Assembly: GCF_949628265.1 (NCBI RefSeq)
Contig: NC_088789.1
Location: forward strand, 9,602,886-9,666,885
Length of the DNA: 64,000 nucleotides
Direction of reading: 5' to 3'
Source of the DNA: Cloeon dipterum
Taxonomy: Eukaryota; Arthropoda; Insecta; Ephemeroptera; Baetidae
This document shows positions 12,436 through 23,803 of the stretch, piece by piece. Each line of letters starts with the position of its first letter. Within the stretch, counting starts at the first letter, position 1. Position numbers and translations under genes: made by a program. A model generated the notes under the pieces. The model worked only from the letters and a program-made list of their open reading frames with translations, was not told the DNA's origin and made no database searches.

Positions 12436-15130
12436 ATGGATTTACCATGCAAACGTTTTGCAAAGTTAATATCTGTTTCAACGTTCATAGTCGTTTGTGT
12501 AAGTATAAAATTAAACATGCATTTAGTAGATACTTTTCTAGCTGTTTTGTCACCGGGAGCTGAACTAATATTTGTAGCTCAAATTTCACAAACTTGATCA
12601 TAAAGTTTACGAGGGTAGGACATATCACATAATTATTATTTTAAATTCTCGAATAAATTAGGTCTCTCTGTTAATAGAATAATTATTAAAAGGAAATTTA
12701 TGCCAAATATACAAAATTGGTCTGGGTAAAAGGTTGTCAGATATAGTTCATTGCTTAACCAAAAATCAAAACGTACTAATTGGGTATTTAATATCTAAAT
12801 TTTTAATTCAATGATAAAATCTATTCTCAAAAATGTTTCATTTTATTCAATTTTATCCTCCTTTTCTGGTGCCAAAAGTCTGCCTTTTCCATGCTAGTGA
12901 GCATGATTGAAAATAAAATTTTAAACTGCAAGTTGTCGATGAAGGGTATTATTTCACACTGTAGAAAATTTATTCGCATATTTATCTCCCCAAATATTTC
13001 AAATCTCTTTGATGCGCACTTACAGAAACAAATTACCCAATTACGATTTTATTCATATATCACTTTTATGATCAAAGTTAGGCACATTATATTAGATTTT
13101 ACGGATTTTACAATATTATTATTATTATCTTCAGTCAGCAGGGCACCAGTGTAGTGTTGTTTGAGCGTTGATGCGTATGTTGAAGGCATCGCTTTTATAT
13201 GAGCCCATTTGTTGAAACAGGTGGCCATGTTTGCGGCATCACACGCGTCGGTCCTTGAATATCGAGGTAAGTAGGCAGATGAAGCATCCTGTGCACAGCA
13301 GTTGAATGAGATGTGCATTTGATTTAACTTCAAGCGCTGTACTTGATTAATTTTATATATGTTAAAAATATGTGAAAAAAGCTCTAAACACGTTTAACAA
13401 TTTAAAACTGATTTAAATCGCGATAATTTTTCATCTAAGTATGAGGATATGATAAAAATTTAAAATAAAGCAGATGGCAGACAATTAAAACAACAGAGTC
13501 GTCGATGTAGAGCATACGAAAACGTGGCACAAAATGTTTCCCTCAAATTACACTCCTCGTAGCCACCCAACCCGTATACCACGTGCGTATTTCTCTTAAT
13601 GTTTTTCTTATGAAAAATTCATTATTACCTTAGAATTTTAATTTAATATGAATGGATATTGCAAATTACCTGCATGGATAAAACTATTCAAAATTTTACA
13701 TTGGAAATGGTCAATTATTACAATTCTCTCCACATTTTTCATGGGTGTTGCGTATATTGAGTAATTGAGTATAATTGACCCGTAGAATTATAATAATTTT
13801 CATTGCCTAAGTAAGTTCATATGTTGTTGATAATTGTCGACCTGTTGATAAAGTATTAATTTTAATGGGAGCATTCTCGATTGTTTGAAAGTTTTAATAA
13901 AAATAGCAGGAGCCGCTAGTTGATTTTATTTCTTAATAACTGTTGTTGTTTCCAACTTGACTTTTGCTCATGTACGCTTGCTTTTAAAATTGTGTTCCTA
14001 TTCTTTTCTATGCCTATTTAGCTGTAAATTGAGAATTGGATACGATAGAGTTTATGCAACCAGTATGACGATTTGTTAAAGCGTGTTGCGTACACATAAT
14101 TTTCGCAGGCGTACACATGGTGATGTATAGACGGAGTAGTGTGCTTTAGAGTTTCTAATTGAAAAGGAATGTTTATTCAGATTTTCTATTTATGCTATTC
14201 ATTTTAGATACAAACTTTCATTTCAATCGGGAAAAACGCCAAGCTGATACAACTGAGGAATATGAAAGTGACCAATATCAAGAAGAAACAGGAGATGAAG
14301 TTGAGTATGAAAAATCTGAGGGGGATGAAACTGAAGATTTAAATGAGGAAGAGAACTATGAAGGATATGATGATGAAGACAATGAAGTCGGAAACCCGGA
14401 ATCTTGGATCAAGATATTGAACATTACCATGTTCTGCGATAGTGAAAACGAAAATTCCGAGCCAGCTATGCAAACTGCTGGCCAAAATCCAATATATTTT
14501 GGATTTTTGCCTTCATGTGACGATTTTGTTCGACCAAATCAAGACAGGTTATTTATCCCGTTCAAAAATGGTTTGTTAATTATTTTTATTGGCTAAAATG
14601 GTTATAAGTAAGTTTAATTGTTCATTTGTAACAGGAAAGCAGAAGCTTCCGCCACCACCACCTAGCGCAAGTATTGATGCATGGTACGATTTCTTAAATC
14701 AACAAGGCAACATCGGAAGTGACTTGTCAAATATTCTGGATATGATCTACAGAATCCAATACAATGGAGGTAGTTGAAAGTCTCTTGGCGAAATTCACAA
14801 CTATTATGCGCAAAAATTACAGCTTTTAACAAAAACCCCAACGCTTTTGCTGAAAACGGCGATAAAATAAGTCAACTACGATCAGTGCTGAGCTTTGCTT
14901 TACTTGACTGTATAATAATTGCAAGAATCAACTAACAGAACGCTTAACATTGACATCATACAATTTTAGCTCATTTCTCAACAACAACAGAAACGCCCAG
15001 TACATACACTACTCCTGCTTCGAACGGCAATGAAGGAGCATGGGGTGTTCCTGATTATGAGCCGACGACAACTGTTGACTATAACGGCATATTTTTGAAC
15101 AGACTCGCGTTAGATCTAGGTCTCTTGTGA
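12436..15130 (+). CDS. Secreted acidic protein with furin-type site, unknown family
   Basis: Five exons (12436-12498, 13221-13266, 14208-14570, 14635-14769, 14970-15130) join in phase to 255 aa. Exons 1 and 2 encode a hydrophobic signal peptide (about residues 1-30, likely cleaved after SHA). A short putative propeptide ends in REKR (residues 44-47), a furin-type site, so the mature chain would begin with Gln48. Residues 50 to about 95 are almost entirely Glu/Asp/Tyr/Asn/Gly. A middle part with two Cys (FCDSE and PSCDDF) follows, then a LPPPPPSAS segment and a Thr-rich C-terminus. I do not recognise the family. Secretion and proteolytic maturation are inferred. The first two exons are small and were chosen because phase, donor (GTAAGT twice) and signal-peptide character agree. 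Exons 3-5 are firmer. The gene sits 833 bp after AHA1. Confidence 0.72.
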
Positions 15131-15268
15131 TCTGCTAAATAATTGAACACACATGAAAATTAGGATAAAAAGGTTTGCCGATATTTTAAAAATGATTTTT
15201 TGAGCAAATATATGTTTGGAAGATGATTCGATCAGAGGTAAAGAATAACTTGATAATTTGTGTATGCA

Positions 15269-15274
15269 AATAAA
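15269..15274 (+). terminator. Poly(A) signal of acidic protein gene
   Basis: AATAAA in the context GCAAATAAAACA, 139 bp after the stop codon. Confidence 0.5.
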
Positions 15275-16060
15275 ACATTTCTGAATTAACTAAGCAAGAT
15301 GAAATATTAATCCATCTCTGTCCTGTTTTTGTTTTTAAAATTTTAATATTTGCGCGTCTTTTAATTTGAATGAAGGAGGCGAGGAAAAAATCCAGAGAAT
15401 ATCTCTATATGCGCAGATTCAGCATGAAATACCCTCAGGGTTGAAGTCTCCGTGCTTGGAACAAGCCAAATTAAATATGTATTTTTTGGAATTTTGAGGC
15501 TCAGTGCGGCGTGAGATTGCCATTGTAATTATTGATCGTTTTTTTATTTTTATTGCTACCATTTTTGCCTTTTTTGCTCTTATTTCTTTAAAATGTGTAT
15601 TAATGTGACTTAAAAACTATAGAAAATTTTACATAGCGTTGAAAATTGGGAAATAGGATAGATTTACAGGGAGGGCTTGAGGAGTTTCCACTTTTTCACA
15701 CAATTGGAAACGAGAACGAATGAGTGCAGAGGTCAGTGCGCGCTCTTGGTGGAATGAGCTGGCGCTTGCCGTCCGAATTCCACATCTCTAGGCCGATTAT
15801 AACTTTCGCCATCGCGTACATCTACGCTTTGCCGTCCAAACTTTTACGGTAAAAAGTCATGTCAGTGCAGCAATGCTGCTGGTGGACGGGCATTATCTCT
15901 TTATTAGGCGCCTCAGAAATGTGCCGCCCATGCACATATCTCTCTTGTGTAAACTTTCGAAATTTGCTATGTTCGTCTTCATCAAAGGGTGCGTGGGGTT
16001 GAATAAAACATGAATGGATTTATCATAGGCTGATAAGCAAGTCGCTTCACTCGCAGAGTG
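15275..16060. other. Intergenic, nothing recognised
   Basis: Between the acidic-protein gene and the possible minus-strand fragment I see no gene, RNA or repeat. Confidence 0.45.
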
Positions 16061-16067
16061 CATCCGT

Positions 16068-16795
16068 TCAGGGCGCGGGCACGAACGAGAAAACTTTTGC
16101 CGCCTTGCCTCTCGCGATATCTGTGTGCTTGATCCACCGCAGGTCGCTGCTCACGTGCACATTGCGAATGCACTTGGTACTCGCTGTACTCGAAGATGGC
16201 ACCGCCGACGGTGAATGATGTGTGCAGTAGTAGTCTTGGGTCAGGTCGAGGACGTGGCACTTCACTGCTTTTGCAAGAATTGTGTCCAGATTGCCTTGCA
16301 GGAGGTGCTCCCTGCACCGCATCGAGAGCAGCACGAATTTTCCTTCAGTGAGTGACGTTATCGGCGATTTAACCGGTCCCAGCAGGTCGGACACTATCAC
16401 GTTGAAAAGCAGCAGACCCCCAGCAAAAGCTCCTCTGGACGACTCCAGAGCAATCATCGCGCATTTCGGACAAATGAGGACTGCATTAAACATTCGATGC
16501 CTAATTGAAGTTAATATTATGATCTCTTCTTATATGCTCCATGCACGGTAATTTCATTAGTGATTTTAATAAAGGATGAAAATTATTTAAGTTAAATGCG
16601 TCCTCTCTCTTCCCAGAGAAAGTGGATGCCATCGCCAGGATCAATAGGGGCGAGGAGATCGCCAATATCGCACATTGACTTCAAGGGCACGACAGTCTCT
16701 TCTTGATGGTTGAACCACCTGGAAGAAGAGCAACGCGGTGTGCTGAAACTGAAAAATCCAGCCAGGAGCACTCCAAAGGATGACCTGCGCCTCAT
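16068..16795 (-). pseudogene. Possible minus-strand membrane-protein fragment (DC-STAMP-like?)
   Basis: Two minus-strand open stretches (16795-16592 and 16503-16068) lie in more GC-rich DNA. The second encodes a hydrophobic run followed by SDLLGPVKSPITSLTEGK and then a Cys-containing helix. This resembles the region around the GPV/GPxxN motif in DC-STAMP-domain multipass proteins (Sneaky/DCST type). The larger C-terminal DC-STAMP domain and RING finger of that family are not visible toward 15130. Exon borders are not convincing and alternative frames are open. A decayed fragment or a lineage-specific gene are both possible. The family link is inference from a short motif. Confidence 0.2.
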
Positions 16796-16799
16796 TTGC

Positions 16800-17517
16800 T
16801 GTGCTCAACGCTAACCAAATCTAAAGCTGATGGAGGCGCTCCAAATACCCGTGCGGCGAGCAGACAGCTAGGAAGAAATTGAAAAAGGTTCATGCATGCG
16901 ATTCAGAGTGTACACCTTCATACAGCACGTTTCAGAGCCCTTGTGGTTCATCCTAATTTTCAACACAAATGATTAGTTTGATAATTATTTGTATCGTTCA
17001 TTACGTATATAAATATTATTTTAAATTGATAATGACAAACTTGGACTGAGGAATTATAAATATATCTAAAAAATAAAAAAAATAAGATGTTTTGCAATTC
17101 AAAATAGGTTAATAAAACACCACTCCAACGTAAAATTGTATTTTTCGGAAAATTCCTTGAAGAAAAGAAAGCTAATAATTATAGATATGAAAGATGTGGC
17201 ATAATAAAGTTAATTCGAAAATTAAAAGTACAATCTCATGACACACGTTTGCATAGCACTCACTACTTAAATATAAAAACGGAACTTTTTGTGATTATCT
17301 TTTAACCTCAGTCCAAATTTCCGTTTCCTCACATCCTTTAAAACTAACGAAATAAATTTCCCTAAAAGGTTAAAAGAAATTAAATTTAACTTGAAATGCC
17401 CTTGGCATAAACCGAAATAAGAGTAAACAAAGTTGATTAAAATTTCTTGCGGTCGGGAGACAACCAGTTCTCTACTACTTAAAGGAACTTTCTAGCAGCT
17501 TGTACAATTGTGTAAAA
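16800..17517 (+). promoter_or_regulatory. Upstream region of serpin 1 with TATA/Inr candidates
   Basis: Mostly AT-rich DNA. A TATA box (TATAAAA, 17272-17278) is followed 38 bases later by TCAGTC (17308-17313), the arthropod initiator consensus. This would give a 5' leader of about 200 bases before the serpin ATG at 17518. The spacing is slightly long, so the call is tentative. Confidence 0.3.
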
Positions 17518-18956
17518 ATGGCCGATCTCGACACGACTGTCTTTGCTGCTAGCCAAAGCTTTTACCAGGTGAGAGTTAATGAAGAGTTCAAAAACAATTT
17601 TGTGAAATTCTGAGTTCCATAGGCGGTGGGAAAAATTGAAGGGAATGTTGTTTCATCACCCGTTAGCTGCCTTTTCGCATTGGGAATGCTGTTTGCTGGT
17701 TCTGAGACTCACACCCGTAAGAGCATGGCCAAAGCACTGCAGTTTCCCGAGAATTTGACCAAAACTGCAGCCAAGTTTGAAGCTGTTTCATTTGCCCTGC
17801 AGGTGAAAAAGTTATTTTTCCAGGCTCTCAGCTATTTTAATTTCCAAAATTAATAGGGATTGAATGGGGTTGAATTGTCGATTGCCAACAAGGCATTTGC
17901 AGCAGAGGACATCAGTATTTCACTTGATTACGTGACGCTCATTTCAAAGTCATTTTTGGCTTCCGCGGAAAACGCGGATTTCAAACATCCAGAGGTAGCC
18001 AGAGCGAAAATTAACGATTGGGTCAATGCCGAGACCAAAGGACTGATCAAGAAGTTGCTTGATGGTATGTTTCACAGTTTTAATTGCGCTAACTTTAATG
18101 AATTGTATTTGCACAGAGCCTCTTGAAATTAACACCCGGCTGGTTCTGCTGAACGCCATATATTTCAAAGGCCAGTGGGAATCGCAATTCAACCCAGAGA
18201 ATACGAAAATGACTCAATATTTTTGGGGATACCGGGAAATCTATATGAAAGTGCCCATGATGCACAAAAAGGACTATTATCTGCACGCTGTTCTTCCTGA
18301 TCTCGACGCCCAGGCCATCGCCATACCTTACAAGGTAAATAAAGTAGCGCGATTAGTCCAGTTATGATTCCGGACTCAATTTTCAGGGAGGGGATATGAA
18401 CTTGCTTGTGATTTTGCCAAACAAAAATGATGGTTTGTATAAACTGACAGAGCAAATCGACCAGCTGTATGATCTGAAGTCTATAATGTCGAAAATGACC
18501 ACTGCAGTGGTAGATGTGTTTTTACCAAAGTTCAAAATCGAATCAACCATCAAGCTTGAACCCTACCTTCGTGAGGTTAGAGTACAGTTTTATCTACATT
18601 TTATTATGATCGAGTAAAATTAAAATCTTATTGCAGATGGGTCTTGCCGATATATTTGAAGTGCCAGACTTTTCAGGCATTTCTGCTGAAAAATTGATTG
18701 TTAGCAAAGTGATTCAAAAGGCAGTGATTGAGGTGAATGAGGAGGGAACCGTTGCTGCTGCTTCAACTGGTGATTATTTTATTTTCGAATTTTTTTAAAA
18801 AAAAATAATTTTCTCTATTCCGAATGGATAGCTGCTGTCGCCATAAATAGAATGACAAGTAAACGGGTTTTCCGCTGCGACCATCCGTTCTTTTTTTTCC
18901 TGACCTACCGCGACAACTTTAGCCTGTTTGGAGGGAAATTCGATAGACCAGAATGA
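17518..18956 (+). CDS. Serpin 1 (inhibitory-type serine protease inhibitor)
   Basis: Seven exons (17518-17568, 17623-17802, 17857-18064, 18117-18334, 18387-18575, 18637-18769, 18832-18956) with introns of 52-62 bp give 367 aa. Serpin landmarks: EGNVVSSP near the N-terminus, NAIYFKGQWESQF in the breach/shutter region, VDVFLPKFK, the hinge EEGTVAAAST (residues 317-326) and the C-terminal FRCDHPFFFFL. The small-residue hinge suggests a true inhibitor. Counting from P15 Gly319 puts Arg333 at P1 and Met334 at P1', so a trypsin-like target is expected. P13 is Val rather than the usual Glu. No signal peptide is visible (starts MADLDTTVFAASQSF), so the product is intracellular, or a secretory leader lies in an unseen upstream exon. 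It is a paralog of the serpin at 33605-35228. Confidence 0.95.
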
Positions 18957-19057
18957 TATCGTTGACGCTATTACAAGTTTCATCTCATCATCAGCATATA
19001 CTAGTGGCATGATAAACTTTAATGTTTCTAACAATAATAGTAAAACCACTTTAATAC

Positions 19058-19063
19058 AATAAA
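19058..19063 (+). terminator. Poly(A) signal of serpin 1
   Basis: AATAAA in the context ACAATAAAAATAATAAG, about 100 bp after the stop codon. Confidence 0.5.
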
Positions 19064-21285
19064 AATAATAAGTAGATCTCTCGAGAGAACTTGGTTTTTT
19101 ACCATGAAACAATCAATTCTACTATACAGCAAAGATAATTTAAGACGTTGTTTAAGTTTTAAAAGATGCGTTCTGGAAACAATTATATTAATTATACAAA
19201 TTTTACTCGTCGCCATTTCATAACGTACTAGTAATTTCCAAATATATTTTTTTAGACAATGACTTCATTTTTAAATTTCAATTATACATTTATAGCATTT
19301 CTTAATAAGACATTAAGCATAACTTGCGGCACAAAAATATCATCACCAAAGAAAAGTGCATAATAACCGTTTGTTCAGTCAGCTCGCTGACGAGTCGTTC
19401 TCATGCTTTAGTTGTGCGACACCCAGAACGCATTCGCCACTCCTAGCAGTCCATTTAATCTATGCTTGTCGAGTCCGAAATTTGTCAACCGCAATCCAGG
19501 TGTGTCGTCTTGCCCGCGACATCAAAGGTGCAGTCCTATTCTTTGAAGCCTTCTCGGTCAACGTTGCGTCGGTGTCGGTGTGCCGCCGCTGAACGAAACG
19601 CACACCGACCAACGCAAATATGATTTCAAACAATAATTATTCAATGAAAATAAATACCTCCCTTTAGAGCTCAAATATTAAAATTGATGGTTTGCTGTTT
19701 TATTTTTTTAATATTATAGTGTTCATTTGGAGTATAATTATTTCTAAGGATTGCATACAGAAACCAATTACAGACAGTTGTTGTTCAAGTAAAGCTATAC
19801 AGCTTTCGGGAGATAAATCCTTTTTATTTTTACCTGAAAATAGGAATAAGCTTAAATTTTTCAAGGTTGCCGTTTTAATTTGTGAGAAAATTCAGCTCCT
19901 AAGCTCGCATCAAATTATCAGCACTGTTTCATTCTTAAAAATCATGATTTATATACCAGAAGGGAAATTTAGCTCACAATTCGCACATTTCATAAATCGT
20001 GAAAAAAGAGATCGAAAACAAGCGAAAAAATCATTGACAAACCGATTTAATTTTCGATGAAATTGGCACAATCTGAAATTTAACTGTTTGTCGGTCCTGA
20101 TTTCATTATTTCACATCGTAGAGGTTAACTAGCTGTTCCACAAACAATAAACTCAAGGAACAACTTGCTAAAGCCAACAATGCAAAATATTCTTAATTAT
20201 TTGCCTGATTACTGGTTCCCCCACATACTTGCGTTAACTAAATTTGTAATATTTCGCTGATGTGCAAACCAAATTGAACTCACTTCTGCTGCAGTGCTGC
20301 ATTGCTAGAAGATGGCTGTGAGTGTATGCGGATGCGATAAGAGAAGAGCTTATCATACAGGAATAGCGACATCTATAGGTTGAGATTGATACAAACTTGT
20401 AAACGCCAGTATGTATGTGCGGAAACCGCTACAGTGAGAGTGGGCCAATAAGCATGTTAAGTTCTACTTTAACTTTCAATCTCTCTCAATCAATGATATT
20501 TTTTAAAGTGCATATTTATCTCGTCATTGTGACTTTTGATTACATTTTCTAAAACATAAACTTAACATGTTTTAAATATTCAACAAAGAGATTGTTATGA
20601 AAATTTTTAATGAAAATGGTTATTCTTAACCAACGATTCTATTGATAAAAAAATGCCAGAAGTAAATAAAAGTTACATATGTATTATAATATGTATAATA
20701 TAGATTAATGCTTAGGAACCGATTATTTGCTTCTCAATTACCGATTATAATAATCGATACTTTATTTGCCAAATAGACTATTTTTGCACATCCAAAATGA
20801 TCTAAATTTCATCTCTTTGCACAATTTATTAAATTTTGATTTCCCTACCGTAGAAGGAAGTAAAAAATTTACGCTTCAAACTAATAGTAAGGATTTTTTA
20901 AACAAAATATAACTCAAAAAATATTGAAAAGGGAATAATAGAATAAAGGTTCTCATCTTTAGAGCTCAAAAAGCTTTATGAAAATTTGACGAAACACCCA
21001 ATTATACTGATAAAAAATTGAAACTCGTGCTTACTTTAAAATCAGAATGATCTGTTCGCTATAATTGCCCAAAAGTAGTTTCCATGCAATCAAATATAGG
21101 TTAGCACTCAAACCACAGGTCTCATTAATCATTTTCAATACTGAAACGACATCATAATTATTATGACGCGTATAAAGGAAGATTATTTTCGAATTACAAC
21201 TCCTGTCAATCATATAAAAGCCGCTTTTAAAGATTGAGTTGACATGGATAGCAAAAATGTTCTAGTTCGCGCTTGTGTATGATAC
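19064..21285. other. Intergenic with a GC-rich patch
   Basis: Apart from a GC-rich patch at about 19370-19617, which begins with an initiator-like TCAGTC and ends in a hairpin, this is AT-rich DNA. No gene is supported. The open frames at 19356-19592 and 19692-20060 have no recognisable features. Confidence 0.4.
19564..19617. repeat. Short hairpin at end of GC-rich patch
   Basis: The left arm TTGCGTCGGTGTCGGTGTG (19564-19582) is matched by CACACCGACCAACGCAA (19601-19617) across an 18-base loop. The arms pair with one two-base bulge and one mismatch. Function is unknown. It could be an RNA structure or a foldback remnant. Confidence 0.4.
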
Positions 21286-23619
21286 ATGAAGGTTTTGGGT
21301 TCAAAACAGGACGGCATACTAATGACAATTCTGGTGGATGCATATTATGCTATTTGTGCAATTGCAGTCTTATTACTAGCTCAGGTATTATTTATAATTA
21401 AAATTTTTTGACCTTGTTTAGTATCTCAAACTGATCAGGCGGATGCAAGGGAGGTTTTCAAAATTAAGAGATTCGGAAATGTCCAAATGAAAAATGGTAC
21501 GACTATACGCACAAATAATACTGTTTATAATTGCTCATATTGCTTATTCATCAAGGTTATTTTGGCGGAGGTACTACATTGCTGATCACGAAAATTAGGA
21601 GAACACACATCATAAAGTGCTGCGGGAAAAATACATGCTATTCAAAAACATTGGTATGAAATTATATTTTTATCAATAAAAATATCTTTTCCGTCCTCTC
21701 TTTTATTATAATTCATACTCTTTCCAAAGAATAAAACCCACCAAGCCAGGGGTACGCCTGTTACATATACACCAGTGAGTTCAACGAAGGAAACTGAAAA
21801 AGAAACGACATTATCTAACCTGGTGACAACAGACGGTCTGGAGCAATATGAAACGAGCTTTTTTGAGTTAACGGAGCAGTCCACATCTTCAATCCAAATG
21901 TCAGTAGTAGCCCTTTGTTCAAAACGAGTACTCTCAAATTTCTAAAATTAATAATTAGACCATCTACAAAAACCATGCTTACTGCAACAGCTCCTCCAAC
22001 AGAAGCTTCAAGTAAATCTTCAATGAGTACTTCAGTGGCTTATTCTGTGACTCAGACAAATTTTGATCTGCTCACAATTTCGACAACTTCTGAAATTACC
22101 TCAAGCTCACCTACCTCAACAAATTTGACGATATCTATCATTGAAAAAGGGTCAACCTCAGATAAATTGACTCAGCAGCCTACAACAATCGATGAATTGC
22201 AATCATGGCCACCTACATCATTTCTTGAAACATTCTCTTCAACTAAGACATCAGAAACTTCCAAATCAATGACAACCGCTACACAGCCACCTTCTACGAA
22301 TGTTAAGATGAGTTATTCCTCATCTACAAAAATGTTGGTACCTTTTTAAAAAAAAAACGAACTATCTTACACATTATAACCATTTTTACTAAATTAATTA
22401 ATTACTTTAGATCATCTACAACAAACATGCTTACTGCAACAGCTTCTCCAACAGTTGCTTCAAGTAAAGCTGTAATGAGCAGTTCAGTGGCTTATTCTGC
22501 AACTTACTCATCAACAACAGCCATTTCAATGACAACCACTACTCACAATCAGCCACTTTCTACGACAGTTAAGTCAGTATAACAGCTTGTAATTTGGTTT
22601 CCTTTTCATCTACAAAATGCCAGTTTTAATCGACAACATCAAATACAATAAAATAAACATTTATAATTTTTGTAATTATTTAGATCATCTGACACAACCA
22701 TGCTTGTTGCAACTGCTTCCCCATCAGTGGGTTCAAGTAAAACTTCAATGAGCAGTTCAGTGGCTTATTCTGCTACTTATTCCATAACAACGTCCACCAC
22801 AATTAAAAGCACTGTGCAGCCGCTTTCTACGATAACACCCTCACCGTTTGCTGCCCCTTTCAAAGTGGGAAACTGCACTTTATCGAAGTGTCCTAAGGAA
22901 TCTAACTGCACAATCAACGTATGATTATTATTTTCATCATTTGGTAGAGTGAGAAATAAAATAATTATTTTTTAAGCCGCAACTTGTCGCACCTAATGGC
23001 ACATTTTATCCAGGTAAATTGATACACATCTTCAAAATACGAATTTAGATTGAATCGATTCTAATCCAGTGCCATCAAGCGTTGGTAGATACGCACAAGC
23101 ATGCAAAACAACTTTATTCGTTAGCAGGTTCATGGTATACATAGTCAAAATAGTCTTTAAAATATTCTTATAACGTTTGCTGCTCGGAATTACAGTTGAC
23201 AAATTTTGAAGCAAAGGATTATTGCTGCAGTTTGGGAATGGTATTAATGGCATTGCACGATATGACAAAAAAAGATTGCTTCCTCAATTATTACACCCAA
23301 GGTATACAAAATTTTGCAAGTGTTAGAATGTGTTGCTATTAATAAATTTTTAGCTAATTTCTCGCCTGTAGATTATTTCTTTGTGGATGGAGTAGATACG
23401 TCTTGTAGTGACAAGATAGGCTGGTGCCACGCGAAAATTCTTACTGATTGGAAAACAGCACCATGGTGTGCTCAGGAACCGAATTATTTCAACGGGACTG
23501 ATAACTGCATTGGTCTGAAAGTAAACAGAAACTCACTGTGGCCTCCAGCTCTGGCCGCGTCTTGTATATTGGATGAAAATTGCTTCTATCAGAGATACTT
23601 CATTTGCGAAATTCCCTGA
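21286..23619 (+). CDS. Secreted Ser/Thr-rich C-type lectin, 11 exons
   Basis: Exons 21286-21384, 21439-21496, 21556-21653, 21730-21899, 21959-22333, 22411-22572, 22684-22918, 22977-23013, 23070-23134, 23196-23301 and 23372-23619 join in phase to 550 aa. An in-frame ATG at 21322 gives a cleaner signal peptide ending LLLAQ. A Cys-containing N-terminal module (KCCGKNTCYS) follows, then about 250 residues of Ser/Thr-rich, probably O-glycosylated linker, a CTLSKCPKESNC module and a C-type lectin domain (about 412-550). The lectin part shows the CCSLGM helix, WCAQEPN (EPN at 504-506, a sugar/calcium motif), paired Cys and the terminal RYFICEIP. The usual WND motif is missing, so calcium-dependent sugar binding is uncertain. 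The linker is built from repeated phase-2 exons. Likely role is extracellular or mucosal recognition. Linker exon borders are less certain than the lectin exons. Confidence 0.85.
21959..22790 (+). repeat. Tandem exon cassette (three copies) in lectin linker
   Basis: Exons starting at 21959, 22411 and 22684 all begin with nearly the same coding sequence (TCATCTACAA..AACATGCTT.CTGCAACAGCT) and continue with AGTTCAGTGGCTTATTCTG. Each is preceded by a similar AT-rich intron end. All three enter in phase 2, and the first two also leave in phase 2, so cassettes can be gained, lost or skipped without breaking the frame. The first copy carries an internal expansion (375 nt against 162 nt for the second). 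The third merges into the cysteine module at its 3' end. Confidence 0.75.
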
Positions 23620-23797
23620 AAATTGCGTTGTGAGTGAATTTTCTGTTGTTTTTGGATTAAAATTGGTTTTTAAATTGTGAAAAATGTTTTTTGTGCAATA
23701 CTTGAGTGATTATGCGTGAAATATGACACTTTAACCAATTGATTAATGTTTAAATTTGTTGAAATGCGTATGTAACAATGAATTTGTCTTTAGTTCA

Positions 23798-23803
23798 AAT
23801 AAA
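23798..23803 (+). terminator. Poly(A) signal of lectin gene
   Basis: AATAAA in TTCAAATAAAAG, about 180 bp after the stop codon. Confidence 0.5.

Noticed and set aside
14159-14207. In-frame extension upstream of acidic-protein exon 3
   Set aside because: Opens without an ATG and is followed by an acceptor at 14206-14207. The phase-1 join from 13266 gives a signal peptide and a better model.
23127-23195. Use of the earlier donor (AG|GTTCAT) in the lectin gene
   Set aside because: It would put a stop codon at the next exon's start. The donor at 23135 (ATG|GTATAC) keeps the frame.
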